64,000 bases of DNA from Marsupella aquatica (lineage: Eukaryota > Marchantiophyta): assembly GCA_973895155.1 (NCBI GenBank), contig OZ316892.1, forward strand, positions 1,178,001-1,242,000, given 5' to 3'. The notes under the pieces are model-generated. The model was not told where the DNA came from. It saw nothing but the letters and a program-made list of their open reading frames with translations, and made no database searches. The stretch's first letter is position 1, and every line of letters begins with the position of its first letter. Shown piece by piece: positions 35,950-48,120 of the stretch. The translations under genes were made by a program, and so were the position numbers.

Positions 35950-36570
35950 TTCCATGTGCTGAGAACTGACGAGGGCTATCTTAGATTGCTGGAAGTAACA
36001 GTTCCCTAAACGCCAGGCAGTGACAGCTTGATGATACGAAACACTGTTCTGTGCAAATGGGCGTAGTAATGGTGTACAACATCTCCCCACATCTTTTCAG
36101 CAAATTCACTGTTCTGAAACAAGTTTGTTGCTTTGTCCCAACATGTGTGGAACACGTAACAGGTTCATTATACACATCACCCACAAATCCTGGTGATGGT
36201 TCAATTTTATGACGAATGCCATCCAGTCGGGGTGCAAGTGCTGCTGGAAACGCCAAATACGGATTGCAATGTCCCCCTGGTAATCCGCACTCGATGCGTA
36301 ATGACTTCCCTGCGCCAAGTAGGCGGAATGGCGGTGTTCGATTGTCCCTGCTCCACAATTCGAGTGGAGGCCCCAACTCCCAGAAACTCTTGTATGAATT
36401 CACATTTGGAGCATAGAACACCATAAGTTCTGAAGTACGATTCAAGCAACCCCCAAGAAACCATTGAAATTCATCACTACATGACATTGTTCAGAGCGCT
36501 TGTTGTCCCCATCAAAGATATTCTTCCATCCTCCCAAAGACTGAGGTGGAGATGACTGCGTGAGGTTCAA
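35950..36570 (-). pseudogene. Glutamine synthetase-like pseudogene fragment, copy 2
   Basis: Read on the minus strand, this is the C-terminal half of a type I glutamine synthetase. It starts with GGWKNIFDGDNKRSEQ (about 36535), then LMVFYAPNVNSYKSFWELG, RDNRTPPFRLLGAGKSLRIE, NPYLAFPAALAPRLDGIRHK and EPSPGFVGDVYNE in one frame (36487 to about 36180). Beyond that the frame shifts: EFAEKMWGDVVHHYYA and QNSVSYHQAVTAWRLG are in two other frames. Matching blocks in real enzymes are continuous, so at least two indels are present. The N-terminal half is absent. It is better preserved than copy 1 at 935-1400. The 3' flank (TTAAAATGGCC, CTTGAAAGGTAGAATG) is the source of the 140-bp repeat at 1.4 kb. 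Confidence 0.8.
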
Positions 36571-37210
36571 ATGAGGCTTAGCCATAAGTGACGGAGATTT
36601 CTAATTGATCTTCAACCTCCTTTAACCATCACATGCCGATCTTGAAATCTGTTTTAGTACTTGCGAGACCTATGCATCTATAGAAAAGCTGGTACATGGT
36701 CATTGTAAGCGGGATGCTTGGCCCAGTATTGCATACTCCTGTTTGACTTTCGTTCAAAGAAGAACACTACTTCTGGCAGTAAACTCTGGAGAGCGATTTT
36801 TGAGGAGCAGCGTTTGGGATATCCAACTGCCTGGATATTTGTTCTTTAGAGCAAAGCTTTAATTGAAGACAATTAGTAGTTCCCAGGAGGCGGACAAGTA
36901 TATGGAAAAGGCTGCAGAAGAAAGTATATGCTCCAGACGACTTTCCATGACAAAAATCGCATAGGAATCATTTCTTATCTAGCTAATTTCCATTGTTGCA
37001 GTATTGATTTTTTGCAAAACATGCACTATACAGACGACTCTCAATTGACGTGGGCACAATTTCTCAATTAAAACCTAGATCTAACCTCAAGTCATCCCTT
37101 AGCAGTCTAGTCCACTGTAATGACCTTCATAATTTTGATAATGTATTCAGAGAGGATCGGAACGACCACGAATGCAGTTTACTCGCCTTCATGAGCTTAC
37201 CGTAAACTGT
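36571..37210. other. No gene recognised
   Basis: The spacer lies between the GS-like pseudogene and the 3' end of the Ycf54 gene. Its right end should contain the Ycf54 3' UTR and polyadenylation region. No other exon was supported. Confidence 0.4.
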
Positions 37211-38806
37211 CTATTGTGGTGGAAGGAATGGTGTCCACCAGGGCCCTTCGTATTTGGCATATGGGGCTGTCCATACTCCTGGCTTTTCAAAATTAAGCCT
37301 AGTAGAGGAATTTCCCCCGGCTAGTGCTTCAGCTACTTTATCAGCCTCGAAAGCTCCCTTAAGAACGCGATCCAACCTTAATTTCATGAACCTGGTAGGC
37401 AAGCGACATACACGACGTCACAATGTAACCACGCAGTGCATTCAAAACGAAGCATCTATTCTGAGGTTTCTCTCAAACTTTTCTATGATTGCTTCTCTCT
37501 CCTATTTGTCACGAGTGTGGTCTTTCCCAAAACTGAATTGACTCCCTGTTCCATAAAATCAGGATATACAGTACGACAGAAAAATAAGGAATCATGTAAT
37601 TTTCATCAAACTTCGACAGCTTACGTGATCCACGTGGCATCCGTGGAGACGAGGGCTACAGCAGGTCTACCAAGGCGTTTTGTGATGTCAGGAAAACTGG
37701 CCAAGAACTCTGGTTCAATGACGAGCCAAAAGTTCTGCTCCTTATCCTGCTCACCGAAATACCTCAACCGCTCCCTCATCAACTCTTGAAAATGCTCCTC
37801 TTCATCGAGCATAAACTTGGCGTTAGCCACGACAAAATGATACTGGGTTTTCTGGATCAAAAACCATGAGAACCATCATGAACAGCTACTACGCACGCAC
37901 TTCGCTTTCTACATGAGATCCAGAATCTAAAATCATTGAAGATAAAATTAGTATGGAATATTTGGTCCCAATTTACTGGTTCTTCTCGTCCTCCTGACTT
38001 GCTATCTCTTTTGTGCTGGTTCGTAACAGTGAACTTTCAGACCAGACAGTCTATCTACACTAAGATAAACTAGGAATGAACGGCCTTTCACTTACACCTT
38101 TTTTATACATGTAGAGCCCACTCGTGTGTTGTCTGTGCCAGAGTTCATTGTAAAGTGCGGATAAGTCTTAAATTGGTCATTGACTAGGTGATTCTCACCC
38201 CCTACCTTAATCTGAGGACTCAGGACAACTCAAGGTAAATCGTATAACGTACCAGAGTTTCTACGATAACATCTTCACTTTCAAGAATTGACTAACCGGC
38301 CCAGAGAAGACTAAAAAACAATATTTTAGAATGCTTCAGGGACCATTGCCCATTCTTTTCGACATAGCCGAGAGAAAGATGCCGGACATTTTTGAAGAGA
38401 TGGGGAAAAGACAGCAACCTTCGAGTTGGAGGTTCACAAATTTAAGCTCAGTTATTCACATTCTTAATCGAATGCAGCTACTGTAGTTTCAAGTCCCACA
38501 CGAACTGACCTGAGACCCAGCAGTCGAGGTAGGCTCGACATTCTCCACATCCTTCTCGGCAGCAACGGCTTGCACCACCCGCAATCGGGAAGAAATAACG
38601 CCAGTGGCAGCTCCCACAACGCTTGTGGAACGGCTGGTTGGAAGGTTGAGCGAAACGGTGGCCCCAGCAATGCTACACCGTCGGCAGGCGAAGCTCACAT
38701 TGCTCCGGTTGAGATTGTTGTCGCTGTTACACTCGCGGTGGAGGCCCTGCTGAACTGGGCCACAAGCCCACACGGCCACCGATGCCCCAGGCTGTGCTAA
38801 AGCCAT
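37211..38806 (-). CDS. Ycf54/LCAA-like chloroplast cyclase subunit
   Basis: Exons 38806-38510, 37851-37625 and 37391-37211 join at GT-AG sites in phases 0 and 2 and give 234 residues. The first exon encodes a Ser/Arg/Val-rich chloroplast transit peptide (MALAQPGASVAVWACGP start) and linker. Exon 2 starts the conserved domain, KTQYHFVVANAKFMLDEEEH, then ERLRYFGEQDKEQNFWLV and EPEFLASFP. Exon 3 has FMKLRLDRVLKGAFEADKV and NFEKPGVWTAPYAKYEG-PWW. This is the Ycf54 family, plastid- or nucleus-encoded, called LCAA in tobacco. It is needed for assembly or activity of the Mg-protoporphyrin IX monomethyl ester cyclase with CHL27, making the chlorophyll isocyclic ring. All family blocks are present and no defect was seen. 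Confidence 0.92.
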
Positions 38807-39200
38807 CTCTTCCCACCTCTCGCTTGCTCACTCTTAACCCACAAGTGAAACGAGACCCACAAAACCCAAGACCCTGACACGATCAGCGCTGCGAGGATAA
38901 CGCTGCGAGGATAAGGATTTCCGTAGGGAAGAAAGGAGATGGCGGACAGAAATTCCAGTTTCCTTACAGCAGAGCTTCTCTTTCTCTCTATCTGAGAGCT
39001 CTCGCACTCCCTACGAACCCTCTGATCCGCGCAGAGGACGGGGATCGCACTAATGAATCGGAGCAGCAGCGATACCGCCTCCTCTATATGCCTCTCCCTT
39101 CAGAATCAAAAGACAGTCGGGCATTCACTCATTCATTCATAGCCTCCCACCGCCCTTTCTTTCGTCGTCGTCTCAAGTTGTTTTGCAAATAGAGACAAAA
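38807..39200. promoter_or_regulatory. Upstream region of the Ycf54-like gene
   Basis: This region lies 5' of the ATG at 38806 on the minus strand. It holds the presumed 5' UTR and promoter. A 15-base tandem duplication (CGCTGCGAGGATAA, about 38887 and 38902) and CATTCATTCATTC near 39124 are visible. No core promoter element can be fixed by eye. Confidence 0.3.
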
Positions 39201-40692
39201 GGCAACTTCAAGGATTAGACCATTGTCTAGACCAATGGTCTAGTGCAGATGAGTGAGTCAAGCCACGGGTAAGGATGAGGCAAATCAGGTGTAAGCATCG
39301 GATCCTGCTTGCGGCTTATGCTTTTATTATTAATTAACAAATCCCCACCCGAAAGGGGGTTCGCACATAGCTTTTGACACTAATAAGGAAATGGCATAGT
39401 TCTAAGTGCGGTTCACACATACTGTAGTTTGTGACGCTTCTATATCCATTGCCTCGCTAACAGCAACCAGGTTGATAACATACATTTTTGGGACTCCTCT
39501 TTTTGCTAGTGGACTCGCTAGCCATCTGGGCATAAAAAAAACACAAAAAATACGAAAGGCAGCAGAAAGCCAAAAACAAAAATGAAACCACTAGTGTCAT
39601 GCTAACAACACTCTCCTCGCTAACAAAATCCCTGAGTGCTCGCATTATACAATAATTCAAAGAAAATGGCAGAGCTCAAAGTGGTGTTCACACATAGCTG
39701 TTAACATTTTTTGGCACTTCCACAAAAAATGACATAGTTTATGTCTTGCGGGCAGCAGAAAGACAGTGCTCAAGGCCCATTTAGTGAGCCTTGAAGTTGC
39801 CTTTTGTTGTTGAGCGGCAGGAACAGCAGTAGGTGAGAGCCCATGGCACCAAGTGAGACTGCCCATATCAAGTCCTGCAGTCCCCCTTGTCCAAACAACG
39901 TGGAGAAACCATGGGGTTGTGAACTGTTCTAGGAGAGGATAATTAGGGAGTCTCAAAGCTGAAAATTTTATGGACCTTAATTCACTAGTTACGGGCTATG
40001 GACACAAAAAGTTAGGCTTGAATTTCATAGTCCACAACTTCTTGCCATAAGGATTGGACTTATGCCATTGCCATTAGTCACTCTATGGGCTGGTGACAGA
40101 AAAAAACAAAAAAAAGTGTTACATAACCTTGTGAAAAAGTTATGAGCATTCCTTTACGGCCAAATGGCATCATCAATAATTTTGGAGCTTTGAGACCCCC
40201 TATTATGCAGATCAGGAGATCCAGATATTGACAGGCAGAAAGAAAATCCCTACTGAAGTGTCACACAGGTTCCATTCAAAATTACCACAGAGCAGCAAAA
40301 AAATGTTTTCGATACAAAAGAGAAAAAAATTAATTTCGAGACTTCCCAAGATTCACTAGATGAAATAAAGTCTGATTTTGAGAGAAAGATGCGGGCAGGT
40401 GCTATCTGGCAAGGGTAGTGCTTGACAGGTAGGGCTACTCAACTGGCAATTTGTCTAGAGAAACCTCAAGATATCCACTAAAAATTGGAACCAATTGAAA
40501 CTTTGAATTTGAATCCCCCAAGTATCACAAGGTTGGTTTTTGAAACCCCCACAGACCACATTTCCCAAAATATGACTTAACTTGATATTCATAAATTCAA
40601 GTATTTTTTAGTTTTGGGGATATCCGTCAAAGTGACAGTGAAGCTTTTGGCCATTTTCGTTGAGTTTTTATCATAGTATGCAGGCAGCTATA
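39201..40692. other. Repetitive spacer without recognised gene
   Basis: A diverged duplication is visible: AAATGGCATAGTTCTAAGTG near 39389 resembles AAATGGCAGAGCTCAAAGTG near 39663, both followed by TTCACACATA. Minus-strand open frames at 39457-39660 and 39657-39956 read through it and are not supported as genes. Confidence 0.4.
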
Positions 40693-40705
40693 TTCCACTA
40701 CATTA

Positions 40706-40994
40706 TTTACTTCTGTTTTGGCCTTGAAACTGAAAGCTGACCCATCCAACAGAGGATAGACTATCCACTCGGGAGCATGCACCTCTGTAGGGTAGCCCAC
40801 AAGGGGTGTCATACCCAGGACCAGGAGGGAGAGACGGTTGGACCAGAACCCAAAGTGTACTAGCCAGGGCTGAGGAGAAACCAGTATTCCCGCCACCACA
40901 CCCCACCCACACACTCACTCACCCTCCACAACCCTTGCATGTGGAGGGGGGATTGAACCTGGGACCTCTCAGTTCTAAGCTCATCCCTGGTCAG
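40706..40994 (-). mobile_element. tRNA-derived SINE, copy 2
   Basis: On the minus strand the head reads GACCAGGGATGAGCTTAG, then GAGAGGTCCCAGGTTCAATC (B box), then CCCCCTCCACATGCAAGGG. The same order occurs in copy 3. The tail is TTTCAAGGCCAAAACAGAAG. A 13-bp direct repeat TTCCACTACATTA flanks it exactly (40693-40705 and 40995-41007), a target-site duplication typical of LINE-driven retroposition. The inner part has diverged from the other copies. Confidence 0.82.
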
Positions 40995-41007
40995 TTCCAC
41001 TACATTA

Positions 41008-42681
41008 CTTTTCATTGTGTACTTTGAAACATTTGGGCTTGGTTGTTTTTAGGATCTCCTCCTTTCAAGACTAAGAATTATTTTCAGACTCAAAGATATC
41101 AAGTTATGGGCCCCAACTTACACCCTTCCAAATGTGGACCCCAGGAGCACGATGTTCAACATGGTGGTCCACACTATGTTCAATATGGTGGTCCATCCGG
41201 CTTCAGCTTCTTTAAACTTTAGATATCTCAGACCTATTTTGAGAGTGTTAAAGTTATTGAGATTTTGCTATGTGTGCCCTGCCACGTATCGATTTCATAC
41301 TGTTGCCTGAGGTGCACCCCTCTGTGTAAAAAGAAAACTTTCCCAAACCCCGATTCAGGCCTTCGCCTCATAACCATGACCGAAATTTGGAATTCAATGC
41401 CAAACATGCCATGGCTAGGGGTGTGTCGACCTAGGTAATTGTCATCACTAGGCTCGGAAATGACACAAGCGTGAAAACACGAAGAATCCTGATTCCTCCG
41501 ACCCTCCTGCTGGGTAAGAGGAATTTACACACAAGGAGAGCCTGAAGAAAAACATGTTGAGGACATGAATAGTAAGATAAGCCAAGAGGAACTCATGGAC
41601 TCAACTGACATCCACGCCATTTTGTTGAGAGGCTGAGTTGCGCATATTTACTTACAATACACTTGTTGCTTTAGTCGAGGTGAACAAAATCGTACATTAC
41701 AAGAACAAGGAATGCTCAACAACTGAGAATGCATTTACGCGAGTGTTTTCAAGAATAAACGTTGTAGTAAATCTAAAACCAGATGTCCATTCCAAGTGCA
41801 TACTTTCAGATCGTCGGCATGCTCTATGCAAAGAGCCTGGTCCCGAGATGGGCATACCTATTGGTGTGCTAAAGCTTAGAAGGTAAAATTCTGGGCCAGA
41901 GCAGGAGGCCCTGAACTGGCCTTCCTTTCACATACAAAATGTTGTTCTTGATCTGGCCAACACTCTCCAGAAACCTAACCATGACCAATCTACTAGAAAA
42001 CAGATATGCAGTGGTAATGACCTTCAAAAATATCTCCACTCTGATCCAATTCTCAGCCATTGGTTGGCCAAACAACACCTGTTTTCGTTCGTCTCTGTAT
42101 GTTCTTCAAGACAAGGAGTACACATCACGCCAATTCCCCTCACCTCTAGTTCCGTAACTTAAATCCCCGAGACAAGGCCCAAAGGGCTTCACTTCTCGAA
42201 AGAATCCAACTTTCTATGTACATTTACTCTGACTCAGAACCGCTCCATAATGAAGAGACTTTTCTGTGCGTTTAAAGGATTCGTCTATCGTCGTTTTCGT
42301 GGAAGAGTGAAAAAAAAGTGCCTGCTGCACCCAGGGTGATATTTAGGCAGCCCTGTCCAAGGAGGAAAAACCTAGGCATCCACCCGTGGTCAAGTGGACA
42401 ATCTCATAACTCCTTTCAAACTGTATGGGAGGTCAGGGTGGATGATCTTTAACTAAGGTCCTCGAATGACAAAGCCTCGGAGATGTTCACGGCCTAGCTT
42501 TACCGTCCTAGAAAGACAGAGTCAATTTAACAACACTCATGTTTTCCTGTAGGATATTTGACAATTTACGACAGCACTGTTGGGAATTCATCGACAGCTG
42601 CTTCAAGATCAACCCTCCGAGAAACAACACTTGACTCCCATCTCCCTGCCGATGGAGGACCTCACAGCTCCAAAAACTCTG
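41008..42681. other. No gene recognised
   Basis: Spacer downstream of the serpin gene. The open frames at 41638-41886 and 41869-42157 lack any known domain. The last few hundred bases should contain the serpin 3' UTR. Confidence 0.4.
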
Positions 42682-44194
42682 CTACTCTGACAAGCTCGGA
42701 TTGGTGACACGGCCAAGAAATAAAATCACTCCTGTGACATCTTCCTTGAGAACGAACAAGAATGGATGGTCTGCAACAAAATCTTCAGGTGGCTCTGGCA
42801 TCGCTATACCTCTCAATGTCACCACCAACCCACTCGCAGCAGCTGCTTCGGTACCCTCCTCGTTCACTTCGATAAAAGCTTTGTGAAAAATGTCTGATAT
42901 GCACAAACGATTCGCATCAGGGCCTTCTACCATGTCCGAGAAATCTGCCTTTTCGGAAAACGGTGCTTCCAGTCCCAACTTGACAAGCGATTCCGGAACA
43001 GCCAATCCAGTAGAGATTTTGAATTTAGGGAGAAGAAAATCTCCTACAGTTACTTCTCTGCTGGTCCAAGCTAAATGCTGGGTCAAAGATTTCGCATCCA
43101 GATTCTTCTCAACCTCCGCTAAACCAGCCTTCTCATTCGGCAGCACAAAGTACATCGAGAAGGAGCGTTGGTCCTGCCCTCTAGCATAAGGTAGCTTTAG
43201 AACCTTGTGTGTGTCAAATTTTCGGATGCACTGTTTCTTCACTGCGGTCAGAAAGGGAACGCTCACGGTCTCGCCGTTCAGCAGATGAAAGTCTTCATTC
43301 TTGGTATCCTCAGCATCGAATGGCTTTGCCCAAATTCCTTTGAAGTAGAGAGCATTCGCCAAAACCAATTTCGACAACGCGTTTAATGAATTAGGTGGCA
43401 ATAACTCTTCAACCTTCCCTTTTGTTTTGTCAAGAACCCAAGAATTTATGGCAGCTCGTTCCTCCTCAGCCTGCCCATTGAGAACCCCTGATCAACGTCA
43501 ACTAAAACTTGACAACCTGCTTCAATTCCAAAACCTAAGTGAAGCCCCTTCCATCCTGACCCCCATAATATCACATCTCGTCATATGAAGTTCATCACAT
43601 TCATGCGAATTTGCAAACTACTCATCCTTGTTTGAACCCAATTGGGTAGATCAGTTACTACACGAAGAAGAGCATCATTAGATCCAATGCGCGAAACTGC
43701 ATCTCCATGTCAAAACCGAATAGGAGGAGAAACCCAGTACTTCTCTAGTACTCAGGACACAGATCACAGCAGACAGAGAAGAGGCGTCAAAGTACCTTCT
43801 CATTGAAGTTAGCAGTTGTGGCCACGGGGCCATAGCTCTCTTCCACCTGCTCCATAAATTTACGCTTGAGGGTCATCGACTTCTCCACCCAAAGTCCATT
43901 AGCGAACGACATGAAGGGCCCACCTGCACCGCTGCCATCCTTGAACACGGCAGCCTTGATTTGGGAAGTGAACTCATGCATCGCCGCGCCCTCTGGCAGC
44001 TTCAGCACGGAGGTCAGCTGCGCCAATGTCTCGCCCTTGGCACCTGCGCCAGCCATGGCCAACGCCGTGGCGATGCTCACAGGCGACATCACCGCATTTC
44101 TCTCATTTCCTAGACTCTTCTCCAACGCCGCTTTGTAGAGGTCCAACGTGAACTCCGTCTGATGCTCCACCGCAAGGGCAAGGTCGACGTCCAT
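42682..44194 (-). CDS. Plant serpin (LRG reactive centre)
   Basis: Exons 44194-43796 and 43470-42682 join in phase 0 at AAG|GTACTT and CAATGGGCAG|GCT, giving 395 residues, the normal serpin length. Visible family blocks are NAVMSPVSIATALAMAGAGA, SFANGLWVEKS, NSWVLDKTKGKVEELLP, KLVLANALYFKGIWAKPFD, and the C-terminal DFVADHPFLFVLKEDVTGV and ILFLGRV. The hinge EEGTEAAAASG is all small residues, as in inhibitory serpins. The reactive loop ends VVTLRGIAMPEP with Leu-Arg at P2-P1 (Arg about residue 353) and Gly at P1'. Plant serpins with this LR site, such as Arabidopsis Serpin1, trap Arg-specific metacaspases and papain-like proteases, so a role in limiting cell-death proteolysis is likely. No signal peptide is seen, in line with cytosolic plant serpins. 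The ATG at 44194 fits the family N-terminus; the frame upstream opens only with non-ATG codons. Confidence 0.94.
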
Positions 44195-44347
44195 CTCTGC
44201 CAAGCCCAGCTTCCGATTCCAGCTCCAAACACCAATCAATCGGGCAAAATCGACCTCCTCCTTTGCAATACGCCTCTCAATTTTCCCGATCAAGCGTGCT
44301 AAACAGTCCCTCAGAATCCACGAATATCTCAGCTCGCAGACACTCTC

Positions 44348-44542
44348 TTATCGAGATCTCGGGCTTGCAAGAAAGCTAAACTTCGGGGCCACGCGAAGTC
44401 GAAGTGCTCGTGGATCGCCAGGACGCAAATCGGAAAGCAGGCACGCATTACGAAGCTTGATCCCTTGAAAATATGCTCTGCTCTGCTCCTTCCTGCTAGT
44501 GGACTCGTCGAACTGGTCCCGTTCCACGCGGAATGTCGCCAT
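44348..44542 (-). other. Possible upstream ORF or 5' UTR of the serpin gene
   Basis: A 64-codon ATG-started frame lies about 150 bases 5' of the serpin start. It is Arg/Ser-rich with no known domain. It may be an upstream ORF or chance; expression data are needed to tell. Confidence 0.2.
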
Positions 44543-47500
44543 TTGCCCTCCCTCTTGTCGGTCCCTGGGTCCGTGAGTACCTACTGTACAGTATACAGTT
44601 AAAACATAATTTCACAATAATAGTTTCGTATATTGTGCGTCATATAATGTAATCCACGGCCCTCCGAATCCTATCGAAACTGCGGACGGATGTGATCAGG
44701 CACGGGCGTTTTGTTTCCAAGTTGTATACAGTAGTTAAGTGTTGGTCTGGAAGTGGAAATTCCATTTCATTGCTTTGGGACCGACATTTATAGAGTCGGG
44801 CTGAAGCCGACCGACACGTGCGCACTTTCCAAGTGTCCTAGGATTGAAGTGTCAGCACGAGGAAGGAGCGCCATTAGCGGAGCAAAACGACACTTGGATT
44901 ACTCTAGGCTGCTATTTCAATGCGGAGGACATCAATGAGTGGCTCTCTTGCCTATTTAAGAATTCACTCACTACAGTAGTGTATCTTACTAATCTTACTA
45001 AATTGCAAACAGAAGTTGGGGCTGGGGTCATAACCCCTAGGGCTCTCTCTAGGGCTCCACCAAATTTATGTCCATTTAAAAGAAACTGAGATGTTATGCA
45101 TGTCAAAATGACTGGCGCATGATAATTTTTGTCATCATTTTTATTCAGATTCAAATAATGGGCATTCAGGCTCGTAGGATAAAATTTTAGAGTGCAAGAC
45201 CAGAGGATATCTTTTTTTCAAGGGTAGTGACTGCCAGGGCTGGAAATTTGCGGACATTGACCTTGATTTTTTTACTGAAGAAGCTGTCCAGCATGGCAGA
45301 TTAGGCAATTTGGGCATGAGTTTAATATGCTGCCAGAACTTTTGGTCATACCTGCAGGACAGCTCTTAGACTTGTCTTGCATGTAGTAGGCCCTCAGTTT
45401 TGCAGCCCTAAACTGAATGTTTGCATCATATATAATTAATGTCTTGAACCCTTCATTAGCCAAGCTTCACAGCAGTTAAAATGGAGATTGAAGGGCAAAG
45501 GTTGGAACTTTCCAGTCCTTGAGGGCCTGGCCTGTGAAACTCAAGAACCAATGCACTTGCAGTTCAAGGTGCCTGGCCAAGTGACATGCAGAAGAACCAT
45601 ATATTGCTGTGGTGCACCCCTCGTGGCTTTTTCCCCAATAGTTTTGGAAAATTGAGGGGTGCAAACTGACGGCCAACTACTTGCAAGACAACCTTTAGCT
45701 TAAAAATATTTGCAGGATTATCTGGTGAAAACTAGAACCAACCCTGCATCTCTTATCAGGGTGGTGGTGCTAGTCAATTGTCAACCATATGATACTTGGA
45801 ATACTGTATACAGTGATGTCTTGATAAGTGCCAGAAGGTGAAGGCTTTAGCTCAAGGTTTGAGGGGCTCTTATTTGCCCACCATGCTCTCACAAGAGGGC
45901 CTTAATTCACTATCTTTATTTTTACTGTCTTTAATAAAAGCAGAAGAGATCAAAGTTTCTTAGTGTCTGGATCCAAGTCTGGACTGTGCAGCAGATATTA
46001 GGATATCCAAGTTTTGAGGGGCTATTATTGCCCATAATCATGCCATGGCAACAACGACTCAATGCACTGTAATCTCTTAAAGATTTTGCTCTTACTGTTT
46101 ATAATTATTCTTCCTTTAGTCACACTTGAAGAAAAACAAAACTATACATGAGAATGCCATAGAACAAAAAGCATCAAACCAAGAAACAGGATCTCCAAGG
46201 CATGAAAGTTAATAGAGTTAATAGAGTCCACTCTTATTTAGGCACATATTCAGGGTGAATTGTACATCATCTCTCAGTCACATGAATGCTCACCGAGAGT
46301 TCAAATTGAGGCTGAAACTGCCAGGAGGGCTTCCATTGGGATGTCAGTGGTTTGTTCTAAGTCCCTAGCAGTTCTGCTAGTAAGAGTAGAATGAGAGACC
46401 CAGATCAAGAAAATTTGAGAATTAGAACACTTTGAGTTCATTACATTGTTCAAATACCTCAACCAGTGTTTCAGGAGTCAATGTGCTGGTGCAACAATTT
46501 ATGGCTACTCATTTGTGAGGCTTATCAGCATTCAATATCCCTTCCTTTTCACCACATTCTTTTTTGGTAGAACTGTATTAAGTCGGAGAAACCAAGAGGA
46601 AAATGCAAGTTGAGACTTCAGAGATGTGATGGGCATTCTTGTTCGTGAAATATAAAGAGAAAATTCTTGAAGTGATTTAAGGTATGTGCTCACACTTTGG
46701 GCTGGAAACAAGAAACAGCTCAAACCTGTGGAAGCTACATTATGGTTACCAATTATTTATGGTCTGGGGGGAAGATGGAAACTGCAACACAGGGTCAACT
46801 AACCACCATAACCTGGCCATGGTCAAAAGGTGGCTTGGAGTTGATCTAAGTTCCCTAGTCAGGCCTATTTTGTTTTTGCTTTTGTTTTTGTGGAACGGTA
46901 AATTTTACTAAACAGTAACAGAAACAAAGGAACAAATTAAATTGGGCTCCCAATTTTACTTTTCACTTTGTAGTTTTGGTTGCTTTATGGAGGAGACTAC
47001 ACAGTCCAAAGGGGGTATTATGACACATTTACTCAATTTTTACTAAACATAGTAAAACATTTAAACTCATATGACTTGAGTGTCTTCACGCCCTGTAGAG
47101 AGACTGAGGATTATGGGCAGTAATATAATACCCCCCAAAACTTGAGCTAAAGCCTGGGGGTGTTATGGCTCACAACCCTGTTACCAGAGGGTCACTGTAT
47201 ACTCAAAGGGCCGTCTTGCTTGTAGACCGCCAAAAAAACAGTCCTTAATACTCCCCAATTTGTAGGTCTAAATTCTCTTGTCATACTATGTGTGAAGTGT
47301 GCATTCAAGTGCTTTCCTTGTTACCCTTTCCTTTGTACTTTTGTCATTTCTAGACTGTGTTGACTGTTTTATTCTGATTTTAAAGGACATGATCTCAAGA
47401 GCTGCAAAGTTTGCAGCCCTTGCCCTTGGTTCTCCATTTTGTATGTCATAAGACCTGCCTGAAGAGTAGGTTTGTCCACAAAATTCTATCAACTGCCATG

Positions 47501-48120
47501 GGTGGAGTTTAGGACCAGAAAACTAAGGACCTCACACATGCAAGACAGCTCGGACCGGAAAACTGAGGACCTCACACGTGCACAAAACAGCTCTAACACC
47601 CTTCATGATTTTCACTTTGTACTTTTCATATCATATGTGGAGAAGAATGCACACTGAAGATTGGATCCCCTCAATATAGAAATTCTCCTACACTTTCACT
47701 AAAGTTAGTAAAAATAATAGCCCTTCTCTTAGGCCTAAATAAAGTGTATAGTCCTCCCTTACAAACCTGTTATGACTAGAGCATTGTGGGCAATAATACC
47801 CTCTCAAATCTTGAGAGCCAAAATACACATATGTTTGGGGGCATTATGGCCCACAATGCTTTGTAAACAGGGCCCTTACTATATTCAAAGGACAGACCCA
47901 AAGAACATGGGCTGAGCTGGGCTGGTTTTGAACTTGGCTTACTAATAGGCAAACTCATGAACAGTCGCCCTTGAAATCCTTGCCCTTGGCCTTCATGGGG
48001 CAGTTGAAACTACTCGCCATGCAGAGTCTGGCCTTTTTGCTGGTTGCAAGGCTTTTATACCCCACCAAACGCCAGGCAAGGGCATGGGAATAAGCTTTCT
48101 GAGGAGAACGGCACCCACAA
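44543..48120. other. Long repetitive spacer between serpin and nocturnin-like genes
   Basis: No gene was recognised. Fragments of one dispersed repeat recur in both orientations: GGGCAGTAATATAATACCCC with CTTGAGCTAAAGCC near 47114-47150, its cousin GGGCAATAATACCCTCTCAA near 47788, and inverted versions such as GGCTTTAGCTCAAGGTTTGA near 45843 and TTTTGAGGGGCTATTATTGC near 46013. The right end should hold the promoter and 5' UTR of the nuclease gene. Confidence 0.45.
47512..47592. repeat. 41-bp tandem duplication
   Basis: GACCAGAAAACTAAGGACCT near 47513 repeats as GGACCGGAAAACTGAGGACC near 47552, each continuing CACAC(A/G)TGCA and ending in ACAGCTC. Confidence 0.8.

Noticed and set aside
43401-43401. 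Serpin start within the second exon
   Set aside because: It would remove the N-terminal third of the fold; a phase-0 intron to 43796 restores the full-length family protein.
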